Counted from the first letter of the stretch, positions 25,950 through 35,139 are shown. The stretch: DNA of 64,000 bases from Caulobacteraceae bacterium (GCA_025450315.1 JANWHQ010000085.1:1-64000), one strand, 5' to 3'. Numbers and translations: made by a program. The notes: generated by a model not told the origin, from the letters alone.

Positions 25950-26138
25950 CTAGCTCAGCGGAACGATCGGCGCCGGCCGTTCGCCGGCCTGGCCGGCGGC
26001 CGCATCGCGCAGCTCGGGGGCCGTGCACTTGAGGTGCAGCACGGGTCTGCCGGCGGATTGGGGGCGCGGCGTGAAAGGTCGTTTGGCTGCGGGCTGAGCC
26101 GCGCGCACGGCGCGGCGTTCATCGTATGTGGAAGACAT
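25950..26138 (-). CDS. Possible small protein, 62 aa
   Basis: An ATG-started frame giving a basic, Ala/Pro-rich peptide with a single VLHLKCTAPEL core. There is no strong ribosome-binding site and no recognised family. It may be real, since this region has several small genes, but chance in GC-rich DNA cannot be excluded. Confidence 0.35.
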   Translation of the reverse strand: MSSTYDERRAVRAAQPAAKRPFTPRPQSAGRPVLHLKCTAPELRDAAAGQAGERPAPIVPLS

Positions 26139-26240
26139 GAGGTTCCGATGCGTGGCGTGTCCGCGGAGGCGCGGACCGATTCCGCCACGCCGCCATAAGG
26201 GTTGAACCGGCGCGAAGTTCCAATCGCAGCCGGCGAGGTC

Positions 26241-26267
26241 GGAACGAAATGCTTAGCGGGGGCTTAG
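26241..26267 (+). promoter_or_regulatory. EcfG-like promoter variant upstream of GlsB-type gene
   Basis: GGAAC (26241-26245), 16 bases, then GCTTAG (26262-26267), 45 bases before the start codon. GlsB/YeaQ genes are common general-stress targets, which supports a promoter here although the -10 departs from CGTT. Confidence 0.4.
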
Positions 26268-26312
26268 CGCTTCGGTTGGCGCTCCGCGCGCCATCGAACA
26301 GGGGAGGCTGAC

Positions 26313-26570
26313 TTGGGCATCATTGCATGGCTCATACTGGGCTTGGTCTCGGGATTCATCGCGAGCAAGATCGTCAATAGGACCGGCGAAGGCCTGGTGC
26401 TGGACATCGTCCTGGGCATCGTCGGCGCGTTTGTCGGCGGCTTCATCTTCAACCGCTTCTTCGGCGTGGCCGGCGTCACCGGCCTGAACCTCTACAGCAT
26501 GGTCGTGGCCGTCATCGGCGCGGTGATCGTGCTGTTGCTCTACCATCTGGTCTTCCGCCGCCGGGTCTAG
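26313..26570 (+). CDS. GlsB/YeaQ/YmgE-family stress membrane protein, 85 aa
   Basis: Three hydrophobic helices with the family pattern GIIAWLILGLVSGFIASKI, LDIVLGIVGAFVGGFIF and a final hydrophobic strand-helix ending in FRRRV. Known as transglycosylase-associated or general-stress membrane proteins; the molecular role is unsettled. The start is a TTG with GGGAGG five bases upstream. A hairpin terminator follows. Confidence 0.92.
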   Translation: MGIIAWLILGLVSGFIASKIVNRTGEGLVLDIVLGIVGAFVGGFIFNRFFGVAGVTGLNLYSMVVAVIGAVIVLLLYHLVFRRRV

Positions 26571-26579
26571 GCTTTTCGC

Positions 26580-26617
26580 GTCGCCGCAGAGCGCCCCGAG
26601 GGGAGCTGTGCGGCGAC
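26580..26617 (+). terminator. Stem-loop after GlsB-type gene
   Basis: GTCGCCGCA (26580-26588) pairs perfectly with TGCGGCGAC (26609-26617), with a partly self-complementary GC-rich loop. It lies ten bases after the stop and 25 bases before the exonuclease gene. No T-run. Confidence 0.5.
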
Positions 26618-26642
26618 TGCGGCCCTGGCGCGCCGGCGGCAG

Positions 26643-27419
26643 ATGAAGATCGCCACCTACAACGTCAACGGCGTGAACGGGCGGCTGCCGGTGCTGCTGC
26701 GCTGGCTGCAGGAGGAGCGGCCCGACGTCGTCTGTCTGCAGGAGCTGAAGGCGCCCCAGGACCGGTTTCCGGTCGCGACGATCCAGGCGCTCGGCTACGG
26801 CGCCATCTGGCATGGGCAGAAGAGCTGGAACGGCGTGGCGATCCTGGTTCGGGACGGCGAGCCCCACGAGATCCGGCGCGGCCTGCCCGGCGATCCGGAC
26901 GATCGGCACAGCCGCTACGTCGAAGCGGCGGTGAAGGGCATGGTGATCGCCTGCCTCTACCTGCCCAACGGCAACCCCGCGCCCGGACCCAAGTTCGACT
27001 ACAAGCTGGCGTGGTTCGAGCGGCTCACGCGCCACGCCGAGAGCCTGCTGGCGCACAAGGTCCCAGTGGTGATCGCCGGCGACTTCAACGTCATGCCGAC
27101 CGAGCTCGACGTCTATGCCCCCGAGCGGTGGCTGGACGACGCCCTGTTCCGCCCCGAAGTGCGCGAGGCCTATGCGCGGCTGGTCGGCCAGGGCTGGACC
27201 GACGCCTTGCGCGAGCGGCATCCGGGCGAGCGCGTCTACACCTTCTGGAAGTACTTCCGGAACGCCTTCGCGCGCGACGCGGGCCTGCGCATCGACCACC
27301 TGCTGCTGAGCCCCGACCTCGCTCCGCGGCTGAAGGCGGCCGGCGTCGACCGCCAGGTCCGCGGCTGGGAGAAGACCAGCGACCACGCCCCGGTCTGGAT
27401 CGAACTGGGCCTCCGCTGA
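26643..27419 (+). CDS. xthA: Exodeoxyribonuclease III, 258 aa
   Basis: Endonuclease/exonuclease/phosphatase fold with the Exo III hallmarks: KIATYNVNGVNGR at the start, CLQELKAP (catalytic Glu near 34), YLPNGNP near 101, AGDFNVMPTELDVY near 143 (catalytic Asp-x-Asn), RIDHLLLS near 219 and the terminal SDHAPVW (catalytic Asp-His). It removes 3' blocks and cuts at AP sites in base-excision repair. Normal length. It fits the stress-gene neighbourhood. Confidence 0.95.
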   Translation: MKIATYNVNGVNGRLPVLLRWLQEERPDVVCLQELKAPQDRFPVATIQALGYGAIWHGQKSWNGVAILVRDGEPHEIRRGLPGDPDDRHSRYVEAAVKGMVIACLYLPNGNPAPGPKFDYKLAWFERLTRHAESLLAHKVPVVIAGDFNVMPTELDVYAPERWLDDALFRPEVREAYARLVGQGWTDALRERHPGERVYTFWKYFRNAFARDAGLRIDHLLLSPDLAPRLKAAGVDRQVRGWEKTSDHAPVWIELGLR

Positions 27420-27506
27420 TCGCTCCCGTCACGCCGTAGGCGCCAACGGGAACGCCGGCCGCGCGTATGGATTTCGCAGGGCGAACGTCAATTTGGAGTC
27501 GCGACG

Positions 27507-27700
27507 ATGGACGCCCGCCTGAGAATGCAGGACCCCCGGCGCCAATATCCGGCGCCGCCGTTTCCCAAGCAGCCCCAGCCCGGCCCGGGCTCGCCGCCGA
27601 CATGCGGCCGAAGCTCGATCACGGCGAAACCAGCTATCGGGGCTCAGGCAAGCTGGAGGGCCGCAAGGCGCTGGTCACCGGCGGCGAAGGGGTCGTCTAG
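27507..27700 (+). pseudogene. Frameshifted and truncated SDR-family oxidoreductase
   Basis: From the ATG at 27507 (GGAG upstream) the frame reads DPRRQYPAPPFPKQPQPGPG, then one base appears lost near 27590. The next frame continues LAADMRPKLDHGETSYRGSG and KLEGRKALVTGG. This is the characteristic N-terminal extension plus first Rossmann strand of the YghA-type SDR oxidoreductases, whose text should go on as TGGDSGIG. Instead it reads GGEGVV and a stop at 27700, six bases before the DUF72 gene. So it has a one-base deletion and has lost about three-quarters of the gene. Confidence 0.75.
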
Positions 27701-27706
27701 GCCGCC

Positions 27707-28489
27707 ATGAGCGAGGTCAGGATCGGCACGTCCGGCTGGCTCTACCGGCCCTGGAGGGGGCCCTTCTACCCCGACAAGCTCGCCCAGGCCCGCTGGCTCG
27801 AGCACTACGCCAGCCGGTTCGACACGGCCGAGATCAACGGGACCTTCTATCGTCTGCCGACCCAGGCCAGCGTGGCGCGCTGGCGCGAGGCCACGCCCCC
27901 GGGATTCTTGTTCTCGTGGAAGGCGTCGCGCTTCATCACCCACATGAAGCGGCTGCGCGACCCCGAGGATTCGCTGCGCCGCATCTTCGCTCCGATGCAG
28001 GCCCTGGGTCCCAAGCTGGGGCCGACGCTGTTCCAGCTGCCGCCGCAGATGCCGCCGGATCTGCCGCGCCTGGCGGACTTCCTGGCGCTGTTGCCGGCCG
28101 GCCGGCATGTGATGGAGTTCCGCGATCCTGCCTGGTACGCCGGGCCGGTGTTCGATCAGCTGGCCCGGCATCAGGTCGCGCTCTGCATCTCGGACCACCA
28201 CCATGCGCCAGCGCCGTGGATCGCGACGGCGCCCTTCGCCTACGTCCGCGGCCATGGCCCGGGCGGGCGCTATGCTGGATCCTATTCGCGCGACACCTTG
28301 CAGGCCTGGGCCGGGAAGATCGGCGCCTGGCGTTCGCAGGGCCGGGACGTGTTCGTCTATTTCGACAATGACGTCGGTTGCGCCGCGCCGGAGGACGCTC
28401 GCCGGCTGATGTCGCTCCTGGGAGCGCAGGGCCCGTGGGAACCGCTCGACGCCTGTGGGATTCCGTCCACGAAGGAGGCGATCCCATGA
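27707..28489 (+). CDS. DUF72 (YecE-like) protein, 260 aa
   Basis: DUF72 TIM-barrel-like protein: VRIGTSGWLYRPWRGPFYP at the N-terminus, FDTAEINGTFYRLP near 39, FLFSWKASRFITH near 66, LGPTLFQLPP near 105, VMEFRDPAWY near 136, YVRGHGPGGRYAGSYS near 182 and VFVYFDNDVGCAAPEDA near 216. All family blocks are present. The biochemical role is unknown; other members lie near Fe-S or stress genes. Coupled to the next gene by an ATGA overlap. Confidence 0.93.
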   Translation: MSEVRIGTSGWLYRPWRGPFYPDKLAQARWLEHYASRFDTAEINGTFYRLPTQASVARWREATPPGFLFSWKASRFITHMKRLRDPEDSLRRIFAPMQALGPKLGPTLFQLPPQMPPDLPRLADFLALLPAGRHVMEFRDPAWYAGPVFDQLARHQVALCISDHHHAPAPWIATAPFAYVRGHGPGGRYAGSYSRDTLQAWAGKIGAWRSQGRDVFVYFDNDVGCAAPEDARRLMSLLGAQGPWEPLDACGIPSTKEAIP

Positions 28490-28671
28490 GCAAGCGTGAA
28501 CTGATCGAGCCGCACAAGGGCGACAAGCGCTACGTCCGCCGCGACGAGAAGGGCGAATTCGCCAAGCAGGTCGACGTCGGCAAGTCGCTGTCGGCCGACA
28601 GCCGCCACGACGCCAAGCGCGACGCCGGTCCGGGCCAGGGCGACCGCGGCGACCACCACCACGAGCGATAG
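28486..28671 (+). CDS. Small charged conserved protein, 61 aa
   Basis: Overlaps the DUF72 stop by four bases, with GGAGG eight bases before its ATG. Highly charged: KRELIEPHKGDKRYVRRDEKGEF, then VDVGKSLSADSRHDAKR and a His/Asp/Gly tail ending DHHHER. This pattern recurs as a short hypothetical protein in alphaproteobacteria. Probably cytoplasmic and intrinsically disordered; function unknown. Confidence 0.82.
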   Translation: MSKRELIEPHKGDKRYVRRDEKGEFAKQVDVGKSLSADSRHDAKRDAGPGQGDRGDHHHER

Positions 28672-28835
28672 CCGCAGGCACAAGGCCGCCCCCGACTACA
28701 GCAGAGCTTAGGTTTGGCCAGGTCCGAGGGCCGTGCTAGGTTCTACCGGAAGTGGCGGGCTGCACCGCGCCGGCCTGGCTCGATCATCTGGAGCACGGGA
28801 CCTGTCGCGGGCGGCGCCTGGGACCGGGGGGGGTT

Positions 28836-30824
28836 GTGAAGAAGTCGGTCCTGATCTCGGCAATGGCGCTGCCATGCCTGCTTGCCGCGTGCGCGTCCGA
28901 TGGGAGTTCGGGCGGCATGACGCCGGCGCCGACCCCCGCTCCAACCCCCGCGCCCACGCCGGCGCCGACCCCGGCTCCCACGCCGGCTCCAACCCCGGCT
29001 CCCACGCCCGCTCCAACGCCCGCCCCCACGCCGGCGCCGACGCCCGCACCCACCCCGGCGCCGACGCCGGCCCCAACGCCCACGCCGACGCCGACGGCGC
29101 CGGCCCGGTACGAGGCCACGCTCGGATCGCCGGCGTTCCGGTTCAGCCCGGGACCTGCGGGAGGGACGGCGTTCATCGCGGACCTAGCCGCCTTCACCCT
29201 GGGCGGCCACCAGGTGTTCACCGACACGGCGACCGAAGCGTCCGGCGCCGTCGTCTCATTGCCGGACTCGTCCTGGGATACGCCGGGCGCCGATCTGATC
29301 CATCTGACCATCCCCGGGGCGGGAATCGACGCCGATGTGCGCCTCGACGGGACGGCGGCGACCCTGTCCAACGGGCAGATCCTGACCGTGGTCACGCCCG
29401 GCGACCAATATCCCTATGTGGTCACCGGCCGCTGGAATCTCTCCAGCACGTCCGGAGGCCAGCCGAACAACTTCGGCTACTTCGCCTACGGCTATCAGAC
29501 GCCGGTCGCCGCCATGCCCGCCACGGGCTCGGCGAGCTACGCCGGCGCGGTGCTGAACACCGCCAACTTCGCGCCCGAGGACAACCAGTCCGGCGGCGCC
29601 TTCCATTCCACCGGCAACATCTCCTTCACCGTCAACTTCGCCACGGGCGCGGTGACCGGCAGCATCTTCATGGGCGGCTCGGGCATCGATTCGACCGTGA
29701 CCGGGAACTTCACCGGCGCAGTGGCCAACGCCGGGTTTTCGGGGACCATGGGGGTCGAGTACCTGGGCGCCCCGACCCGCGGGCCGATCACCGCCAGGTT
29801 CTATGGCCCCGCCGCAGAGGACGTCGGCGGGACCTTCGATCTCACCGGCACGGATTCCGACAACGCGGTCGCCCGCCTGGTCGGGAGCTTCCAGGCCGCC
29901 ACCTCGGTCTTTCCGGGATTCACCTCGCCGGCCGTGCAGATCTCCGCGCCGGCGACGCCGACCGTGGGCGCCCCCGCGCCGACCAACGCGGCCACCGGTC
30001 TCGAACTCGCCTCGGCGGGAGGGCCGAACTTCTCGACTTCCGGTCCGGTCCCGCCCTCCGGCACGGTGTTCGCCGTCACCCAGACGGCCCTGACCATCCA
30101 GTCGGCCGACTGGGCGTCCCCGACCTACGTCACGGCGGACTCCGCCGCCATGGCCTCGGGGGCGACGGTGACCGTGATCGACGGGACACAGAGCGAGGTG
30201 AAGATCAGCATTCCGGGCCTGGGCGTCAGCCAGACGGTGGACATCAACTCCTCGCCCGGCGGCGTGGGCTCACCCTATGTTTCGTATGAAGTACCCCTCG
30301 GCAACCTGGACTACGTCCTGCTCGGGCGCTGGTCGGTGGGCGAAAACGGCCCCATCCACGTCGGAGAGGCGGTGGGCGGCTATCAGACCCCGCCCGGGTC
30401 GATGCCCACCTCGGGCTCCGCCACCTACAGCCTGACCGGCGGCGTCTCGGGCCTGGCGATCGAGCCGGGGACCCAAGGCGGCAGCTCGTACACCCAGGCC
30501 AACCTCAAGGGAGACGCCAGCCTGACGGCGAATTTCGCCACCGGCCAGGTCACCGGCTCCTTCACCAACATGGTCGCCACGCCCGTCGGCGCCAGCTCGG
30601 GCCAGGCCTGGAACAACGTGAGCGTCACCGCCAGTATCTCTGGAACCGCGATCTCCGGGACGACAGCGACCTCCTCGACTCCGTCGGGCAGCCTGGCCTT
30701 CGCCTCGGCGAGCGGGACCCTCAAGGGCGGCTTCTATGGCCCCAGCGCCGACGAGGTGGGCGCGGTCTGGACGCTGTTCGACGGCTCCAAGGCCGCCATC
30801 GGCACAGTCGGCGCGCACAAGTAG
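28836..30824 (+). CDS. Lipoprotein with TPAP repeat and two TbpB-like barrels, 662 aa
   Basis: A GTG preceded by a run of G gives [21 protein letters not shown], a lipoprotein signal with lipobox LAAC. Next is a Thr-Pro-Ala-Pro repeat of about 60 residues. Two related beta-barrel-like units follow, each with a YFAYGYQTP- or GGYQTPPG-type motif, an [16 protein letters not shown] motif and a closing FYGPxAxEVGxxW/F (near 330 and 640). The closing pattern is that of transferrin-binding-protein-like beta-barrel surface lipoproteins. So it is probably an outer-membrane lipoprotein with a rigid stalk and a duplicated barrel; its ligand is unknown. Confidence 0.85.
   Translation: MKKSVLISAMALPCLLAACASDGSSGGMTPAPTPAPTPAPTPAPTPAPTPAPTPAPTPAPTPAPTPAPTPAPTPAPTPAPTPTPTPTAPARYEATLGSPAFRFSPGPAGGTAFIADLAAFTLGGHQVFTDTATEASGAVVSLPDSSWDTPGADLIHLTIPGAGIDADVRLDGTAATLSNGQILTVVTPGDQYPYVVTGRWNLSSTSGGQPNNFGYFAYGYQTPVAAMPATGSASYAGAVLNTANFAPEDNQSGGAFHSTGNISFTVNFATGAVTGSIFMGGSGIDSTVTGNFTGAVANAGFSGTMGVEYLGAPTRGPITARFYGPAAEDVGGTFDLTGTDSDNAVARLVGSFQAATSVFPGFTSPAVQISAPATPTVGAPAPTNAATGLELASAGGPNFSTSGPVPPSGTVFAVTQTALTIQSADWASPTYVTADSAAMASGATVTVIDGTQSEVKISIPGLGVSQTVDINSSPGGVGSPYVSYEVPLGNLDYVLLGRWSVGENGPIHVGEAVGGYQTPPGSMPTSGSATYSLTGGVSGLAIEPGTQGGSSYTQANLKGDASLTANFATGQVTGSFTNMVATPVGASSGQAWNNVSVTASISGTAISGTTATSSTPSGSLAFASASGTLKGGFYGPSADEVGAVWTLFDGSKAAIGTVGAHK
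28920..29105 (+). repeat. In-frame 12-bp tandem repeat (Thr-Pro-Ala-Pro)n
   Basis: About 14 copies of a degenerate 12-base unit encoding Thr-Pro-Ala-Pro, ending in Thr-Pro repeats. Third-codon positions vary between copies, so it is an old repeat, but copy number may still vary between strains. It forms the stalk of the lipoprotein. Confidence 0.9.
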
Positions 30825-30956
30825 CCGCCGCCTTTCCCAACCCGTCGCCCGCCGAGCCGCCAAGAATTCCGCGGGGGTGTGGGCATTTCGCCACAATCCT
30901 CATGTACGACGACGCCTGGACTGCGGACGCCGTGCCTGCAGCGACCGGAATTGTAC

Positions 30957-32003
30957 GTGCCCCAAATCATCGACGCGACCACGGAGGTCCCGGCCTCCGC
31001 GCTTCTGTCCTGCCTTCGCCCCTACCGCACCCCGAACGCCCGGCGGGCTCTCCTGGAGCTGGTCGTCACCGCGGCGCCGCTGATGCTGTTCTGGGCGCTG
31101 GCCTGGCTGGCGCTCGAGCACGGCCGCTGGTGGGGCCTGCTGTTCGTCCTCCCCGCCGCCGCCTTCCTGCTGCGCCTGTTCATGATCCAGCACGACTGCG
31201 GTCACGGCGCCTTCTTCCCGCACAAGGGGATGAACGACTGGACCGGACGGGTGATCGGGGTGCTGACCCTCACCCCTTACGACCACTGGAAGCGCGCCCA
31301 CGCGATGCATCACGCCACCTCGGGCGATCTGGACCGGCGCGGTGTCGGCGACGTGGAGATGCTGACGGTCGCCGAATATCAGGCGCTTTCGCCCTGGCGA
31401 CGGCTCGGCTACCGCCTGTTCCGCCACCCGCTGGTGATGTTCGGGCTGGGTCCCGCCTATGTCTTCCTGCTGCGCCACCGGCTGCCGGTCGGCGAGATGA
31501 AGGACGGCTGGCGGGTCTGGCTCAGCCCCATGGCGACCAACCTGGCCATCGCCGGCGCCGCCGTCGCGCTGATCCTGCTTGGAGGCGTGCGGACGTTCCT
31601 GGAGATCGAACTGCCCACCAGCCTGATCGCCGGCTCGATCGGCGTCTGGCTGTTCTACGTGCAGCATCAGTTCGAGGGCGTGGCCTGGGCGCGCAGCTCC
31701 CGCTGGACCCTGACCGAGGCGGCGCTGCACGGCAGTTCGCACTATCATCTGCCGGGCGCCGCGGGATGGTTCACCGCCAACATCGGCGTGCACCACGTGC
31801 ACCACCTCTCCAGCCGCATCCCGTTCTATCGCCTGCGTCAGGTGCTGCGGGACCATCCGGAGCTGGACGCCGGGCGGCTGAGCTTCGCCCAGAGCGTGCG
31901 CGGCGTCGGCCTGACCCTGTGGGACGAGGCGGGCCAGCGCCTGATCTCGTTCGGCGAGCTGCGCCGGCGCCGGAGCCGGCCCCTGGCGGTGCTGGGCTCC
32001 TAG
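30957..32003 (+). CDS. Fatty acid desaturase family protein, about 348 aa
   Basis: Membrane di-iron desaturase. The three His boxes are visible: HDCGH (near 65), HAMHH (near 103) and HHVHH (near 282), with four hydrophobic segments (about 35-60, 175-200, 205-225 and around 45-60). It introduces a double bond in acyl chains or hydroxylates a related substrate. The start is uncertain: GTG at 30957 fits family length; a longer frame begins at a GTG at 30879. Confidence 0.9.
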   Translation: MPQIIDATTEVPASALLSCLRPYRTPNARRALLELVVTAAPLMLFWALAWLALEHGRWWGLLFVLPAAAFLLRLFMIQHDCGHGAFFPHKGMNDWTGRVIGVLTLTPYDHWKRAHAMHHATSGDLDRRGVGDVEMLTVAEYQALSPWRRLGYRLFRHPLVMFGLGPAYVFLLRHRLPVGEMKDGWRVWLSPMATNLAIAGAAVALILLGGVRTFLEIELPTSLIAGSIGVWLFYVQHQFEGVAWARSSRWTLTEAALHGSSHYHLPGAAGWFTANIGVHHVHHLSSRIPFYRLRQVLRDHPELDAGRLSFAQSVRGVGLTLWDEAGQRLISFGELRRRRSRPLAVLGS

Positions 32004-32109
32004 GGACGGCGTCCGCGGGCGGCGCGACCGCGATCGGCCCCGGCGCCTGGCCCATCGGGTAGCCAGCCATGACTGATCGGGGCCCGGACGAGAGCCGGCG
32101 CGCCATGTC

Positions 32110-33084
32110 TCAGGCGATGCTTTGAAGCTCAGCGCGGCCGGCTTCCGATCGGAGGAACGTGGCCGCAACAGCGCCGCACCACGCGTCCGCCGTCTGCGGA
32201 TTCAGTCCCGCTGCGGACAACAGGAGCCCGGCGGCGGCCAGGGACGACGATAGGGCGTTGAACAGGCCCTGGGAGGCTATCGGCTCGAAGCACATCGCCG
32301 CGTCGCCCACGGCGATCCATCCATCTCCAGCGGCTTGCGACCTGATGCAGGCTGACGCGTCGACACCCTGTATGCGGCCGTCCGACCGGACCCCCTTGCG
32401 GCTGATGCTCCAAGTCTGGGCCCGGCCGCCGGGTCCCCTGATGTGGTAACGCCAGCTGGAATCGGCGTCTCGATATTCCAGCCAGCAGGGCGCGTCGTCG
32501 GCAACGCCTTGCGCCGGCGGGGTCTTGCTGTCCCGGATGAGCTCCGCGACCAATCGATCACGGAACGCCGTGCGTGTTCCCATGCGCCGGCCGATCGCGG
32601 CGTTCCGCCCCGTCGCGTCGATGAGAATCCCGTCGATCGGCAACAGGCCGTCGGCTCCGCGCCTCGACCGGACACGAAGCGCATCGCCCTCCGCGGCCGT
32701 GCCGGTGACCCGCAGCGGCAGGAACTCGACGCCGGCCGCCAGGGCGGCCGCGCGAAGACATCCATCGAACCGGGTGCGATCGACGACGTGACCCTGCCCG
32801 GCAGGATGGCGAAGGAAGTCCTCATGCTCGATCCGACTCTGCGGCCGACGGATCCCAAGGCAAGGCCTGGCGATCGCCCTGTCGTGCAGCAGGGGCTCGA
32901 GCCCCAGCGCCGCCATTGTCGACTGGGCCGCCGGCGCCAACAGCTCCAGACGGCTGGCGCCCTGGTTCGGCTCGCCCGCCGCGACGACGACGCGCCGCCC
33001 CTTCAGCGCCAAGAGGCGCGCGACGGTGAGTCCGGCTGGCCCTGCGCCGGCCACGAGATAGGCCGGCGCGCCGGGCGGCGTCAT
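32110..33084 (-). CDS. lodB: LodB-like FAD-dependent maturation flavoprotein, 324 aa
   Basis: FAD-dependent monooxygenase fold: GxGxxG motif YLVAGAGPAGLTVARLLALKGRRVVV at the N-terminus, a central IDGILIDATGRNAAIGRR and the C-terminal GD motif WIAVGDAAMCFEPIASQGLFNAL. In LodA systems the flavoprotein LodB is needed to build the tryptophylquinone cofactor. Its one-base overlap with the lodA-like stop (TGATG) and the shared strand make this the natural assignment. Cytoplasmic. It could be another tryptophan-halogenase-like flavoprotein, but the neighbour argues for LodB. Confidence 0.85.
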   Translation of the reverse strand: MTPPGAPAYLVAGAGPAGLTVARLLALKGRRVVVAAGEPNQGASRLELLAPAAQSTMAALGLEPLLHDRAIARPCLGIRRPQSRIEHEDFLRHPAGQGHVVDRTRFDGCLRAAALAAGVEFLPLRVTGTAAEGDALRVRSRRGADGLLPIDGILIDATGRNAAIGRRMGTRTAFRDRLVAELIRDSKTPPAQGVADDAPCWLEYRDADSSWRYHIRGPGGRAQTWSISRKGVRSDGRIQGVDASACIRSQAAGDGWIAVGDAAMCFEPIASQGLFNALSSSLAAAGLLLSAAGLNPQTADAWCGAVAATFLRSEAGRAELQSIA

Positions 33085-35105
33085 CAGATCTGGCCCTGGC
33101 GAAAGGCCCGTTTGGGCCTGGGTGGGGGCGTCGTGGTCGAGGGGCGCAGCTGGACTGCTTCGGTCTCTCGGAACAGCGCCTCCACATCCTCCGTAAGCTG
33201 ATATTTCTTCTCGGCCGTGACGTCGTAGAGCTTGTGGTCGGCGACCCGGCCTTGTTCGACCCGCGGATGGGGGATCGGCAACGATGCCGGCGCGTCCTCG
33301 ACAGGCAGCACCATTCCCAGCTGGGCCCACTCCTTGATCATGATCGAGAGCCGGTCGAAGTAGTCGATGCCGCGGATCTCGCGCAGCCAGTCGACCCGAT
33401 GCATCAGGTGCTTGAGCGTCTGCCGCTCGCCGGCCGGCCCGGCGCCGGAGACGGCCGCCGCGCGCAAATAGTTGCCCTCCGCCAGGACCTGGTCGGGTGC
33501 GCGAGGGCCCCAGAAGGTCGGCATCGACAGGAACGTCGTCGGGAAGTAGTCGGCCGCCGAATTGCAGGACGTATGATCCGTATGCCACGGCACGCCGAGA
33601 AAGCGGGTCAGGCATCCCGCCGCGGCGCCGTCATAGGGGCCGCCCGCGCCCGTGCAGACCGCTGGCGTCAGGACCTCGCCGAAGTCCTGCCGCGCCGCCT
33701 CGTCGCCCGGGAGGATCTTGAGCCGGTAGGCCGACTTCCAGAGCAACGGAATGCGCATCACCCAGGTCATTTCCATCGCGGGATGGAAGGGCCCGCCCAG
33801 ACAGTCGTGCAGGCCGGCCCGTTCCAGGTGACGGACCTGGTCGGCGTCGGCCAGGTCGAAGAACGCCGGCGGGGCCGAACCTGGGAGCTCCGGCGAGGTG
33901 GCGGTGGTGAAGTCCCCCGACGCCCAGCGTTGCAGGTGCGCGTACTGGGTCCGGGCAACCGCCAGCAATCCGTTCGCCAGGTACGGGCCGTCCCAGATGG
34001 TGTCGACGCCATCTCCGTAGATCTGTCCGAGCCGTCCCTCGATGTACGGGGACGAATCCTTGGGGGAGACCTGATCGTCCGTGGGTTGGTTCGGGTCGCG
34101 GAACAGGCGAAACACCGATTGGCGCCAGGCGGCGTTGGCGGCGGAGGCGTCGTTCAGGCGGCTGACCACGTCCGGGTCACCGGCGTCGAGCGGCGAGCCG
34201 AAGCCATGCAGCATGAACAGACCGTGGTTGACCCACTGATAGCCGCTGAGGCGCTGGAAGATCGGGAGGATGTCGTCGACGAAGGAGGTCGACGCAGGCC
34301 GCGCGATCCAGTTCTGGTCGTAGAAGACCTCGCGCACCACGTCGTCCATGGTCACAACGCCGGACAGACCCGGCGCATAGTTGGGCGGCGTGACGGTCAC
34401 ATAGCCCGGCTCCGCTTCCATCGGCGCATGGCCGTCGAAGGTCACCCGCGCGCGCACAGGTCCGTCGCAGAGGTCGTCGTGCCAGCCGCTGTTGTTGGCG
34501 AAGGTCAAGGGCGTCACGCCACTGCGGAACGGCGCCGCCGCGCCCTTGCCGCCGAGGAAGATCAAGCGGCCCTGGGCGTCGGTCCGCAGCTCGCCCAGAC
34601 AGACGGCCTTCCCCCAGAAGCTGCCGTCGTTCAGCCGGACGGGCCCTGCGTTCGCACCGGAAACGCGCTTTGGCGAGGGCACGATATCGAGCCGTGGCCG
34701 CTGCTCCGGCTCAAGATTGAGGTCCAGGTTGCGGCGCTTGGCGTCCTGGCTGATGGAGCCAAGGTCCATCGCCTGGTTGAATTCGTACCAGCCAGCCTTG
34801 AGGTTCGCGACCGCGACACGCCAATCGATGGTCGCGGACTCGGCGGTGACCTCTTCGACCGTCCCGTCCTTCATGTGGGCGTAGACGCGGAACCGCGCGG
34901 CCTGGCGCTTGATCTCGCCGTTCGCCGTCCGGAAGTCCCCAAGGTGGCGCGCCGGCCGTTCCGCCGTTCCGCCCGGCAAGGTGGCGGGTCCGCCGATCGT
35001 CTCGGGCCCGATCACGTAGTCGTCGGCGCCGCTGGCGTTGCCGACCCGCGCCACGCCGAGCGGCGGATAGACCTTGAGCTCCTGGATCTCGTCCGGATCG
35101 ATCAT
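33084..35105 (-). CDS. lodA: LodA/GoxA-family CTQ-dependent amine oxidase, 673 aa
   Basis: Long single-domain protein of the L-amino-acid oxidase family with the cysteine tryptophylquinone cofactor (LodA lysine epsilon-oxidase, GoxA glycine oxidase). It begins with the family's KVYPPLGVARVGN. PWHTDHTSC (505-514) gives Asp510 and Cys514, and PTFWGPRAPDQVL gives Trp532, the likely CTQ pair by analogy with LodA Asp512, Cys516 and Trp581. Amine substrate plus oxygen gives aldehyde or oxoacid, ammonia and H2O2. No signal peptide is visible; LodA is exported without one. The substrate cannot be told. Expressed with lodB and a catalase-like gene. Confidence 0.9.
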   Translation of the reverse strand: MIDPDEIQELKVYPPLGVARVGNASGADDYVIGPETIGGPATLPGGTAERPARHLGDFRTANGEIKRQAARFRVYAHMKDGTVEEVTAESATIDWRVAVANLKAGWYEFNQAMDLGSISQDAKRRNLDLNLEPEQRPRLDIVPSPKRVSGANAGPVRLNDGSFWGKAVCLGELRTDAQGRLIFLGGKGAAAPFRSGVTPLTFANNSGWHDDLCDGPVRARVTFDGHAPMEAEPGYVTVTPPNYAPGLSGVVTMDDVVREVFYDQNWIARPASTSFVDDILPIFQRLSGYQWVNHGLFMLHGFGSPLDAGDPDVVSRLNDASAANAAWRQSVFRLFRDPNQPTDDQVSPKDSSPYIEGRLGQIYGDGVDTIWDGPYLANGLLAVARTQYAHLQRWASGDFTTATSPELPGSAPPAFFDLADADQVRHLERAGLHDCLGGPFHPAMEMTWVMRIPLLWKSAYRLKILPGDEAARQDFGEVLTPAVCTGAGGPYDGAAAGCLTRFLGVPWHTDHTSCNSAADYFPTTFLSMPTFWGPRAPDQVLAEGNYLRAAAVSGAGPAGERQTLKHLMHRVDWLREIRGIDYFDRLSIMIKEWAQLGMVLPVEDAPASLPIPHPRVEQGRVADHKLYDVTAEKKYQLTEDVEALFRETEAVQLRPSTTTPPPRPKRAFRQGQI

Positions 35106-35139
35106 GCTTCACCCTGAAATCGGCGCGCCGCCGGGCCCA

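Noticed and set aside
26217-26221. Another GGAAC on the minus strand before the small ORF at 26138
   Set aside because: At 16-17 bases the -10 would be CCTT or CTTA, not CGTT, and no strong gene follows.
28920-29105. Regular repeat as a possible CRISPR array
   Set aside because: The unit is 12 bases with no spacers and lies in frame in a coding region.
28784-29395. Antisense frame rich in Val-Gly-Ala-Gly, looking like a PE-PGRS-type protein
   Set aside because: It is only the reverse reading of the Thr-Pro-Ala-Pro repeat of the lipoprotein.
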